A stretch of 5,011 nucleotides of DNA from Thiohalobacter sp. Lineage in GTDB: Bacteria; Pseudomonadota; Gammaproteobacteria; DSM-19610. This document shows, in pieces, positions 1 through 5,011 of this stretch. The notes beneath the pieces were generated by a model. That model made no database searches. It was not told where the DNA came from and saw only the letters and a program-made list of their open reading frames with translations. The stretch is from contig JALVCM010000069.1 of NCBI GenBank assembly GCA_027010005.1, positions 1 through 5,011 of the forward strand, written 5' to 3'. Every line of letters starts with the position of its first letter. The first letter of the stretch is position 1. Both the position numbers and the translations under genes were made by a program.

Positions 1-305
1 CGGATGATCTGGTCAGCGCAAAACTGCTGATCCCCGTTGACCCGGACTTCCCGGTGCTGGGCGGTAAAATCATCCGCGCCCGCGCCGGTGTCGAACTGGC
101 CTATCAGAATGGGCGCCCCGTCGTGGTACTGAAAGGCATCAGTATCATGGGCGTTCCGTTACCCAATGCCTGGATGGGCGGCATCAAGAATGTTGACCTG
201 ATCCGTGAATTTGGTGAGAACAAGGGCTTCTGGAAGGCTTTTGCGGATGGTGTTGATTATATTGAAGTAGAAGATGGCAAACTGACTGTCAAACTCAAGG
301 AATAA
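1..305 (+). CDS. C-terminal part of an unrecognised protein (5' end outside window)
   Basis: The reading frame is open from base 3 and ends at TAA 303-305, giving about 100 residues with no stop, so the true start lies left of the window. I do not recognise the family. The fragment has no membrane segment and no cysteine. It has alternating hydrophobic and charged stretches typical of beta strands (for example GKLTVKLKE at the very end) and a Gly/Pro-rich middle (GVPLPNAWMGG). This could fit the soluble C-terminal domain of an envelope or lipid-binding-type protein, but that is a guess from texture only. A GTG at 54 is an internal codon: coding sequence continues upstream of it in the same frame and no ribosome site precedes it. 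It converges on mazG with 32 bp between the two stop codons. Being coding is well supported by the length of the frame and the codon pattern; function is unknown. Confidence 0.75.
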   Translation, partial: DDLVSAKLLIPVDPDFPVLGGKIIRARAGVELAYQNGRPVVVLKGISIMGVPLPNAWMGGIKNVDLIREFGENKGFWKAFADGVDYIEVEDGKLTVKLKE

Positions 306-337
306 CGAAGACGCTGAAAAGTCCGGTATGCATCCGG

Positions 338-1174
338 TCAATCCGGAATATCCTTCTCGTTTTCCAGCGCACGCTTGGCCTGTTGCCAGAACGTCTCAAG
401 TTCATCGAGCGAACAATCCTGTAACCTGCGCCCGGCCGCTGCGGCCAGGCTTTCCACCTCGCGGAAACGCCGGGCAAACTTGCTGTTTGCCTGGCGCAGC
501 ACCTGCTCGGCGTCAGCATCCAGGAAACGCGCCAGGTTTACACAACTGAACAATATGTCACCCAGTTCTTCGTGCTGGCGCTGCCGGCTTTCCTGTGAAG
601 ATATCGCGTCACGCAGTTCGGCCACCTCTTCTTCGAGCTTGGCCAGTACCTCGTCAATCTCTTCCCAGTCAAACCCGACACGGGCCGCACGACGCTGCAT
701 CTTCTGGGCGCGTACCAGTGCCGGCAAGGCCGGCGTGATCCCGGCCAGCGTACCGCTGTTCTCGTCTTCACCCTTCGAACTGCGTTCCTTCGCCTTGTGC
801 AATTCCCAGGCTTCCGTCTGGGCCTCGGCGTCTGCCACCTGCTCATCACCGAAAACATGCGGGTGACGGCGCAGCATTTTGCTGTTGATCGCTTCTACGA
901 CATCGGCAAATCCGAACCAGCCTTTTTCCCTTGCCATCTGCGCATGAAACACCACCTGGAACAGCAGGTCACCCAGCTCGTCACGAATATCATCGGGCAC
1001 ATTGCGCTCGATGGCGTCCGCCACTTCATAGGCCTCTTCCAGGGTATAGGGCGCAATGCTGGAGAAATCCTGCTGCAGATCCCACGGACAACCCCCTTCG
1101 GGGTTACGTAACCGCGCCATGATATCGAGCAGTTGCGCAATGTTGCCGGCATCCGGTGTATTTTTCTGGCTCAT
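338..1174 (-). CDS. mazG: MazG nucleoside triphosphate pyrophosphohydrolase
   Basis: MazG hydrolyses (d)NTPs to the monophosphate and pyrophosphate, cleaning non-canonical nucleotides from the pool. In E. coli it also affects ppGpp levels. The 278-residue protein is close to the 263 residues of E. coli MazG and has both tandem all-alpha domains. The N-terminal domain carries the CPWD signature at 29-32, EExxE at 46-50 and ELGD at 66-69. The C-terminal domain, which is the catalytic one in E. coli, carries EExxE at 182-186 and ELGD at 203-206. These acidic residues bind Mg2+. A charged, probably flexible linker (about 125-140) precedes the second domain. The chosen ATG gives the usual length; an AGGA lies 11 bases upstream, a weak and distant ribosome site. 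In E. coli mazG follows the relA-mazEF genes; here it stands alone, divergent from the next gene and convergent with the preceding one. It is cytoplasmic. Confidence 0.96.
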   Translation of the reverse strand: MSQKNTPDAGNIAQLLDIMARLRNPEGGCPWDLQQDFSSIAPYTLEEAYEVADAIERNVPDDIRDELGDLLFQVVFHAQMAREKGWFGFADVVEAINSKMLRRHPHVFGDEQVADAEAQTEAWELHKAKERSSKGEDENSGTLAGITPALPALVRAQKMQRRAARVGFDWEEIDEVLAKLEEEVAELRDAISSQESRQRQHEELGDILFSCVNLARFLDADAEQVLRQANSKFARRFREVESLAAAAGRRLQDCSLDELETFWQQAKRALENEKDIPD

Positions 1175-1190
1175 CTTCAGGGTGTTCCTG

Positions 1191-1217
1191 TTTACTGACC
1201 GGAAACCAGCTTATAGT
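1191..1217 (+). promoter_or_regulatory. Weak candidate promoter for the methyltransferase-family gene
   Basis: In the 78-bp divergent gap between mazG and the methyltransferase-like gene, TATAGT at 1212-1217 is a reasonable -10. TTTACT at 1191-1196 is a poor -35 with a short 15-bp spacer. The -10 region reads TTATAGTA, whose complement (TACTATAA) could also serve mazG in the opposite direction. Nothing else stands out in this gap. This is inference from motif resemblance only. Confidence 0.3.
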
Positions 1218-1252
1218 AAAGGCTCGGAAAAGACCCGCAGGAGCCTTGTCGC

Positions 1253-1903
1253 ATGACACCCGAAATACAGCTGGCCCTTCTCGCCGCCAGCTGGATCCTC
1301 TATGGCGTCATTCACTCTTTACTGGCGTCTGATCAGGCCAGGCAGCTGGTGCGCAGGACTTTCCCGAATGGCTTCCGGGCTTACCGGCTGACCTACAACC
1401 TGCTCGCAGGTGTTTTGCTACTGGTTCCCCTGTGGCTCATGGCCGGCTACCCGGGTGACCTGCTCTGGCACTGGCCCCCGCTGCTGCGCTGGATCATGGA
1501 TGCCACGGCCGTGGCGGCTGTCGCCGGCTTTGCTTTCAGTTTACGCGCATATGATAACGCGGAGTTCCTGGGCCTCAGCCAGCTCGCATGCCCGCCCGAT
1601 GACGCCGGAAAGATGCCACCCATGAGCCTGTCGACACCCCACCGGTTTGTCAGGCACCCCTGGTATTTTTACGGACTGGTGATTCTGTGGACGCGCGAAA
1701 TGAATGCGGCACTGCTGACCAGCGCCATTGTGATTACCCTGTACCTGGTGATTGGTTCACGACTGGAAGAACGCAAGCTGGTGAGATGTTACGGAGAGGC
1801 CTACCGCGCCTACCAGCGTCAGGTACCCGCACTGATTCCCCGGCCATGGCGCTACCTGACACGCCCACAGGCAGAAGCCATTCTAAAACTTGCGAATCAG
1901 TGA
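1253..1903 (+). CDS. Membrane methyltransferase-family protein (ICMT / NnrU / MddA-like)
   Basis: This is a 216-residue integral membrane protein with hydrophobic segments at about 4-24, 46-64, 81-98, 134-148 and 151-169. The C-terminal third has the hallmarks of the isoprenylcysteine carboxyl methyltransferase / phospholipid methyltransferase superfamily, which transfers a methyl group from S-adenosylmethionine: RHPWY at 134-138, then EE at 172-173, then GEAYRAYQRQVP at 181-192. The N-terminus (a His-Ser at 21-22 in the first helix, then YRLTYN at 44-49) resembles the NnrU and MddA (methanethiol S-methyltransferase) branch. The substrate cannot be told from sequence; bacterial members methylate small thiols, lipids or unknown compounds. 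The ATG at 1253 is preceded by AGGAG at 1239-1243, 9 bases away. It diverges from mazG, and its 3' end overlaps that of the convergent rsd-like gene by 7 bp. The family call is firm; a specific enzyme name would not be justified. Confidence 0.85.
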   Translation: MTPEIQLALLAASWILYGVIHSLLASDQARQLVRRTFPNGFRAYRLTYNLLAGVLLLVPLWLMAGYPGDLLWHWPPLLRWIMDATAVAAVAGFAFSLRAYDNAEFLGLSQLACPPDDAGKMPPMSLSTPHRFVRHPWYFYGLVILWTREMNAALLTSAIVITLYLVIGSRLEERKLVRCYGEAYRAYQRQVPALIPRPWRYLTRPQAEAILKLANQ

Positions 1904-2364
1904 ACCTGGCCGGTCATTGCACTGATAACCTGGTCTTCGAGCTGGATACGTTCCGCCAGTGTTTCACCGAGCAAAGACAGGTCCGCTGCCAGACACTCCA
2001 GAATATCACCGTCACACTGCATCAGGTCTACGCCTTCATACTTGTCATTGAAACGCAGGATCATGTCCGTCGTCTGGGCGATACGCGGGTAAATACTGCC
2101 GGCAACTTCGATCACCGGGGTGCGTCGTTCCAGCTTGTCCGAGATATAACGGTAAAGCTGGAAATGCGCGCTGGCAGCATAGTCAATCAACGCCTGGCAA
2201 AAATCCTGCAATGCCTCGCGTGTGGCCTCGTCCCCCTCGAACGGCTGGTGATTCGCCAGTTCGGAATAAAGTGACAATGTTTCAGTGCGTGTCTTGACGA
2301 GTGTGGCCAGCTTTTCGCGGGAACGGCCCCGACGTTCGGTGCCAGCGTTATATTCTGAGGGCAT
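1897..2364 (-). CDS. rsd: Rsd/AlgQ family anti-sigma-70 regulator
   Basis: In E. coli, Rsd binds region 4 of sigma-70 (RpoD) and holds it away from core RNA polymerase as growth slows. AlgQ of Pseudomonas is the equivalent. The 155 residues match the 158 of E. coli Rsd. The family core is clear: DFCQALIDY at 54-62, HFQLYRYI at 67-74 and KLER at 77-80. The C-terminal helix LGETLAERIQLED (132-144) parallels the IGEALEARFVLED stretch of E. coli Rsd. The protein is predicted to be an all-helical bundle with no signal or membrane segment. The start at 2364 is supported by a GGAG (2373-2370 on the minus strand) 5 bases upstream. The N-terminus (about 8-24) is rich in Arg and Lys. It is convergent with, and overlaps by 7 bp, the methyltransferase-family gene, so read-through of either transcript would produce antisense RNA. 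Whether it is named rsd or algQ depends on the lineage. Confidence 0.92.
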   Translation of the reverse strand: MPSEYNAGTERRGRSREKLATLVKTRTETLSLYSELANHQPFEGDEATREALQDFCQALIDYAASAHFQLYRYISDKLERRTPVIEVAGSIYPRIAQTTDMILRFNDKYEGVDLMQCDGDILECLAADLSLLGETLAERIQLEDQVISAMTGQVH

Positions 2365-2403
2365 ATCAGCTCCAGTTATTTTAGTGTTTTGTTTCCGGCA
2401 CCG

Positions 2404-2412
2404 ATTCTAGCA
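2404..2412 (-). promoter_or_regulatory. Candidate extended -10 promoter for rsd (proximal)
   Basis: Read on the minus strand, these nine bases are TGCTAGAAT, an extended -10 element (TGn plus a TAnnnT hexamer). I see no good -35 at the usual distance, which is common for extended -10 promoters. Transcription would start near 2397, giving a leader of about 33 nt before the rsd ATG. This is a motif-based inference. Confidence 0.4.
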
Positions 2413-2496
2413 AACCCGCCGCACGGACCCGAAGCAAACGTCGAACATCTGTCACCCGGACCGGTATATCCAGCACCGTAATTTTCAGGATACTGA

Positions 2497-2505
2497 ATTC
2501 TATCA
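2497..2505 (-). promoter_or_regulatory. Candidate second extended -10 element towards rsd (distal)
   Basis: Read on the minus strand this is TGATAGAAT, the same TGnTAGAAT pattern as at 2404-2412 and pointing the same way, 93 bp further from rsd. There is no convincing -35. Together the two may form a tandem promoter pair, as reported for E. coli rsd, but a chance match in an AT-richer gap is possible. Confidence 0.25.
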
Positions 2506-2586
2506 GTTTTTCAATACTGGTGCAGTTCTTGCTTTTATCCAGTCCAGATAATAACCCGGATCAATGGAAACCCAGGGAGCACCAGG

Positions 2587-3969
2587 ATGGGAATACCAGT
2601 CAACATACGCGAACTGCTTGACCGCGACCAGAGCAACTACGAGGTGCTGTTGCACCGTAAAACCAATACCCTGGCACAGGCGGCTGAAGCCTGTGAAATC
2701 CCGCTGGACCAGCTGGTTCGCGCCGTGGTGCTGGTCGATGGACAGGGCCTGCTGATGGCCGTCCTGCCGGCTGACCATGTACTGGATTTTGAAGCCCTGT
2801 GTACCCTGCTGCATCGCGAGCTGGAACTGGTGCCGGGCCACCAGCTGACCGCTATCTTCGACGATTGCGAGCCAGGCTCCTACCCCCCGCTGGCGACCGC
2901 CTATGACCTCGATGTCATTATTGACCAGGCCGTTGACGCCATGCCGACTGTTACCTTTGAGCCAGGTACACACACATCGCTGGTGCAGATGTCGCATCAG
3001 CACTACCGCCACCTGCTGGGTGAGGTGGCACGCATTGGCCAGTTTTCCCGCCCCGCTGCAACACTGTGTGCAAACGAAGATGCCCTGGCACATGCCGTTG
3101 AACAATTCACGCCGGCGCGCGTAAAACGCGATATCGAGGAATTTCACGAACTGCCGGCACTGCCGACGACTGCTGCACAGATCCTTCGACTGGCTGCCGA
3201 TCCGCGCGCCAACGCCAGGCAGCTGGCGGAAATCATCGAGCAGGACCCCGGACTCTCTGCACAGGTATTGCGCTACGCCAACTCATCGATGTATGGCTAT
3301 GCCGGCAGCATCAAGAACCTGCAGACCGCCATCGCCCGCGTGCTTGGCTTTGAATATGTCCTCAACCTGGCACTGGGATTCTCGATTGGCAAATCACTCA
3401 AGGTCCCCCAGGATGGTCCGTTCGGCATGGATGCTTTCTGGCGCCACTCCGTGTTTGCCGCACGTCTCGTGGAGACCCTTGGCCAGCAGTTGCCAGGCAA
3501 GCTGCGCCCGCCGCGTGGTACTGCCTACCTCGCCGGCCTGCTGCAGAACCTGGGCCGACTGGTGCTGGGACATACGTTTCAGCCGGAATTTTATATTCTC
3601 AACCGTTTTTCCCAGGCCAACCCGGACATGCCGACCTGTGATCTCGAACGCCAGGTACTGGGTGTCACGCACGACCAGATCGGCGCATGGTTAATGGAAG
3701 CCTGGGGGCTGCCCGCCGAGCTGACGACGGCAGTTCGGCACCACCATAACCCGGATTACTGGGACAACCATGCGGTGTATCCCCAGCTTGTCCTGATCGC
3801 AAACCGGGCACTTGCCCAGCACGGGCTTGGCGAAAGCGATACCGAAGGTCTGCCGGCGTTCTCCCTGCAGATGCTCGAACTCGACGCACAGACCGTACTC
3901 AGCACAACAGCAGAACTATTTGATAATAAAGAAGAACTTGAAGATATGGCGCAACGCCTGGCGGCTTGA
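2587..3969 (+). CDS. YbaK-like aminoacyl-tRNA deacylase domain fused to HDOD domain
   Basis: This 460-residue cytoplasmic protein has two parts. Residues about 5-148 resemble YbaK/ProX-type proteins, which hydrolyse mischarged aminoacyl-tRNA. Matching stretches are LVRAVVLVDGQG at 43-54 and DLDVIIDQAVDAMPTVTFEPGTHTSLVQM, which begins at 107. Residues about 185-385 form an HDOD domain, a non-catalytic relative of HD phosphohydrolases found in bacterial signalling proteins: ELPALPTTAAQIL at 188-200, DPGLSAQVLRYANSS at 220-234, WRHSVFAA at 285-292 and GLLQNLGRLVLG at 317-328. In the usual HD motif the GLL is followed by HD (often HN in HDOD); here it is Gln320-Asn321, so metal catalysis is unlikely. 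In the YbaK part, the position of the catalytic lysine (Lys46 of H. influenzae YbaK) is Arg45. The ATG at 2587 has AGGGAG at 2574-2579, 7 bases upstream. The gene is monocistronic, with a terminator 53 bp beyond the stop. The architecture is known from gammaproteobacteria; its cellular role is not established. Confidence 0.9.
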   Translation: MGIPVNIRELLDRDQSNYEVLLHRKTNTLAQAAEACEIPLDQLVRAVVLVDGQGLLMAVLPADHVLDFEALCTLLHRELELVPGHQLTAIFDDCEPGSYPPLATAYDLDVIIDQAVDAMPTVTFEPGTHTSLVQMSHQHYRHLLGEVARIGQFSRPAATLCANEDALAHAVEQFTPARVKRDIEEFHELPALPTTAAQILRLAADPRANARQLAEIIEQDPGLSAQVLRYANSSMYGYAGSIKNLQTAIARVLGFEYVLNLALGFSIGKSLKVPQDGPFGMDAFWRHSVFAARLVETLGQQLPGKLRPPRGTAYLAGLLQNLGRLVLGHTFQPEFYILNRFSQANPDMPTCDLERQVLGVTHDQIGAWLMEAWGLPAELTTAVRHHHNPDYWDNHAVYPQLVLIANRALAQHGLGESDTEGLPAFSLQMLELDAQTVLSTTAELFDNKEELEDMAQRLAA

Positions 3970-3984
3970 CGCAAGGACTGTTTC

Positions 3985-4000
3985 GCGGTCTAATAACCGC
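3985..4000 (+). other. Small hairpin after the YbaK-HDOD gene
   Basis: GCGGT (3985-3989) and ACCGC (3996-4000) form a perfect 5-bp stem with a 6-base loop, starting 16 bases after the stop codon. No T-run follows, so it is not a terminator by itself. It may stabilise the 3' end of the transcript, upstream of the true terminator. Confidence 0.35.
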
Positions 4001-4021
4001 ACAGTGACAAGGTTACCTCTC

Positions 4022-4053
4022 CCGTGACGCCATCTGGCTCACGGCAGGTTTTT
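4022..4053 (+). terminator. Rho-independent terminator of the YbaK-HDOD gene
   Basis: CCGTGA (4022-4027) pairs with TCACGG (4039-4044). Inside, GCC (4029-4031) pairs with GGC (4036-4038) around an ATCT loop, leaving one bulged C at 4028. The 9-bp GC-rich stem is followed, after CAGG, by five T (4049-4053). It separates the HDOD transcript from the isc promoter that begins about 20 bp later. Confidence 0.8.
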
Positions 4054-4068
4054 GACTCCCCGCTTTTT

Positions 4069-4093
4069 ATTCTTGACTAAAAGACTCAAGTAT
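4069..4093 (+). promoter_or_regulatory. IscR type 1-like operator over the isc promoter
   Basis: A dyad with CTTGA (4072-4076) and TCAAG (4086-4090) as perfect inverted arms sits inside a 25-bp match to the E. coli type 1 IscR consensus as I remember it. By eye 22 of 25 positions fit; the misfits are 4071, 4083 and 4085. In E. coli, type 1 sites are bound by the [2Fe-2S] form of IscR and mediate autorepression of the isc operon. The box covers the -35 hexamer, so binding should block RNA polymerase. A lone TTGACT half-site also occurs at 4052-4057, exactly 21 bp upstream of the one in the box. The operator call is by consensus and position; binding by this IscR is inferred. Confidence 0.75.
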
Positions 4094-4102
4094 TATTATC
4101 AT
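4073..4102 (+). promoter_or_regulatory. Promoter of the iscR-iscU operon
   Basis: TTGACT at 4073-4078 is a near-consensus -35. TATCAT at 4097-4102 is the matching -10 with an 18-bp spacer; TATTAT at 4094-4099 (15 bp) is the alternative. Transcription would start around 4106-4110, leaving a leader of about 62-66 nt before the iscR ATG at 4172. The -35 lies inside the IscR-like dyad, consistent with autorepression. Confidence 0.7.
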
Positions 4103-4128
4103 ATGCCTCAGGTTCATGAAACGGAGAC

Positions 4129-4145
4129 GCGCACAGTTGTGCAGC
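4129..4145 (+). other. Small hairpin in the iscR 5' leader
   Basis: GCAC (4131-4134) pairs with GTGC (4139-4142) around an AGTT loop. The stem is extended by GC (4129-4130) with GC (4144-4145) if A4143 bulges. It lies 26 bases upstream of the iscR start codon and does not cover the ribosome site at 4162-4165. No T-run follows. Its function, if any, is unknown. Confidence 0.3.
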
Positions 4146-4171
4146 GCCTGTAGAAACAGATGAGGCGAATC

Positions 4172-4627
4172 ATGAAATTATCTACTAAAGGTCGTCACGC
4201 CATTACGGCGATGATGGAACTGGCATTACGTGACAGCCAGGGTCCGGTCACACTGGCTGATATTTCAGTCGAACAGTCAATTTCGGTTTCCTACCTGGAG
4301 CAATTATTTGCCCGGCTGCGAAATCACGGTCTGGTGACCGGCATGCGCGGCCCCGGTGGCGGCTACTGCCTGCGCCGTCCGGCCAGTGAAATCACCATTG
4401 CTGAAATTCTCAGCGCTGTCGATGATGCCATGCCGGCACGTCGCGAACGTATCCCGGGTGAAGAGTGGCCACAGAGCGTTATCATGTGGAACCAGCTCAG
4501 CGCCCGTATCTATGACTATCTCAATGGACTGACGCTGGCCGAAGTCGTCAACCAGAAAGATGAGCCAAAAGACGATGCGCAGGACAGCGTTGGTTTTGGA
4601 TCGGGATTCCAGCAGACAGCCGCATAA
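4172..4627 (+). CDS. iscR: Rrf2-family regulator IscR, lacking the Fe-S cluster ligands
   Basis: IscR represses the isc Fe-S cluster assembly operon when it carries a [2Fe-2S] cluster. The winged-helix part is clearly IscR: KLSTKGRHAITAMMELAL at 2-19, SVSYLEQLFARLR at 38-50 (Glu43 is the residue that in E. coli stops apo-IscR binding type 1 sites) and RGPGGGY at 59-65. After LSAVDD (80-85), E. coli IscR has Cys92, Cys98, Cys104 and His107. Here this stretch (86-106) has no cysteine and no histidine and is about 4 residues shorter. The only cysteine is Cys66, in the wing. The dimerisation helix (QLSARIYDYLNGLTLAEVV, 108-126) is intact and in frame, so a frameshift is not the cause. The tail (127-151) is acidic then Gly/Gln-rich. 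I prefer ATG 4172 (151 aa; GAGG 4162-4165 six bases upstream, E. coli-like N-terminus) over ATG 4160, which has no ribosome site. It is first in the isc operon; iscU follows after 45 bp. Confidence 0.92.
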   Translation: MKLSTKGRHAITAMMELALRDSQGPVTLADISVEQSISVSYLEQLFARLRNHGLVTGMRGPGGGYCLRRPASEITIAEILSAVDDAMPARRERIPGEEWPQSVIMWNQLSARIYDYLNGLTLAEVVNQKDEPKDDAQDSVGFGSGFQQTAA

Positions 4628-4672
4628 GTGCTGTTCCAGTCGAACGAACGAAACAGATTTGGAGAAACGGAA

Positions 4673-5011
4673 ATGGCATACAGTGACAAGGTACTGGACC
4701 ACTACGAAAACCCTCGCAACGTAGGCTCTTTTGAAAAGGACGATAGCGCTGTGGGGACCGGTATGGTTGGCGCACCGGCCTGCGGCGATGTCATGAAACT
4801 GCAGATCAAGGTCGGTGAGAACGGTGTTATCGAAGATGCAAAGTTCAAAACCTATGGCTGCGGATCCGCCATTGCTTCAAGCTCGCTGCTGACCGAGTGG
4901 GTCAAGGGCAAGACCCTGGAAGAAGCCAGCCAGATCAAGAACAGTGAAATTGCCGAAGAACTGGCCCTGCCGCCGGTCAAGGTCCACTGCTCGGTACTGG
5001 CCGAAGACGCC
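4673..5011 (+). CDS. iscU: IscU Fe-S cluster assembly scaffold (3' end outside window)
   Basis: IscU is the cytoplasmic scaffold on which IscS-supplied sulfur and iron are built into [2Fe-2S] clusters, then passed on with the chaperones HscA and HscB. The first 113 residues (of about 128 in E. coli) are present, and the frame runs off the right edge. The match to E. coli IscU is very strong from MAYSDKVLDHYENPRNVGSF onwards. All active residues are present at the same numbers: Cys37, Asp39, Cys63, His105 and Cys106. The HscA-binding LPPVK lies at 99-103. The start at 4673 has GGAG at 4661-4664, 8 bases upstream. It follows iscR directly with a 45-bp gap; the cysteine desulfurase gene iscS, usual between the two, is absent here. 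No separate promoter is evident in the gap, so it is probably co-transcribed with iscR. More isc genes (iscA, hscB, hscA, fdx) may follow beyond the window. Confidence 0.97.
   Translation, partial: MAYSDKVLDHYENPRNVGSFEKDDSAVGTGMVGAPACGDVMKLQIKVGENGVIEDAKFKTYGCGSAIASSSLLTEWVKGKTLEEASQIKNSEIAEELALPPVKVHCSVLAEDA

Larger units (their letters stand above)
2365..2586. other. Divergent intergenic region between rsd and the YbaK-HDOD gene
   Basis: This 222-bp non-coding gap is more AT-rich near 2470-2555 than the flanking genes. Apart from the two minus-strand extended -10-like elements, it holds GATAAT at 2547-2552, a possible -10 for the plus-strand gene. The only -35-like bases for it, TTCTTG (2526-2531), sit at a 15-bp spacing, so the rightward promoter is uncertain. 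I see no terminator hairpin, tRNA or riboswitch-like structure here. Confidence 0.5.

Noticed and set aside
1687..2274. 195-codon open frame on the plus strand opposite rsd and the end of the methyltransferase-like gene
   Set aside because: It overlaps two well-recognised genes in other frames, its product matches no family I know, and its composition is what is expected of a shadow frame.
2503..3147. 214-codon open frame on the minus strand opposite the YbaK-HDOD gene
   Set aside because: It lies antisense to a strongly supported coding region, has no ribosome site of note and resembles no known protein; the codon pattern explains it as a shadow.
3985..4000. Hairpin after the YbaK-HDOD gene as its terminator
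   Set aside because: There is no T-run after the stem; the stronger hairpin with T5 at 4022-4053 is the better terminator.
4103..4153. 16-codon frame starting at ATG 4103 in the isc leader
   Set aside because: The ATG overlaps or precedes the likely transcription start just after the -10, and there is no ribosome site, so it is probably not translated.
4160..4162. Upstream ATG as the iscR start (155 aa)
   Set aside because: No Shine-Dalgarno-like sequence precedes it, and the GAGG at 4162-4165 is correctly spaced for ATG 4172, which also gives the N-terminus seen in E. coli IscR.
4427..4489. Frameshift that hides the IscR cysteine codons
   Set aside because: Sequence before and after the segment is in the same frame and conserved, and the other two frames do not yield the CxnCxnCxxH pattern.

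Overview
The window looks like a chromosomal core region of a gammaproteobacterium of moderately high GC. The evidence is a near-E. coli-like IscU, an Rsd/AlgQ-type anti-sigma factor, a two-domain MazG and a YbaK-HDOD fusion protein. I cannot name the genus. There are no mobile elements, CRISPR arrays, tRNA or rRNA genes.

Layout: (1) the 3' end of an unrecognised gene (+), truncated by the left edge and ending at 305. (2) mazG (-), 338-1174, convergent with it. (3) A membrane methyltransferase-family gene (ICMT/NnrU/MddA-like, +), 1253-1903, divergent from mazG across 78 bp. (4) rsd/algQ (-), 1897-2364, convergent with (3) and overlapping it by 7 bp. (5) A 222-bp divergent intergenic region carrying two extended -10-like motifs that point towards rsd. 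(6) A 460-aa protein with a YbaK-like N-terminus and an HDOD C-terminus (+), 2587-3969, with a good rho-independent terminator at 4022-4053. (7) The start of an isc operon: an IscR-type dyad over a promoter at 4069-4102, iscR (4172-4627) and the first 113 codons of iscU (4673 to the right edge).

Genes 1-6 are mostly single transcription units of housekeeping or stress character: nucleotide sanitation, membrane methylation, sigma-70 control and HDOD signalling. Only iscR-iscU forms an operon.

The most notable region is the isc locus. iscS, which normally lies between iscR and iscU, is absent; only 45 bp separate the two genes. The IscR protein has lost all three cysteines and the histidine that hold the [2Fe-2S] cluster in E. 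coli IscR. It nevertheless keeps the DNA-binding domain, including Glu43, and the promoter still carries an operator that fits the cluster-dependent (type 1) IscR consensus at about 22 of 25 positions by eye. This suggests an isc operon whose regulator no longer senses Fe-S clusters through the known ligands.
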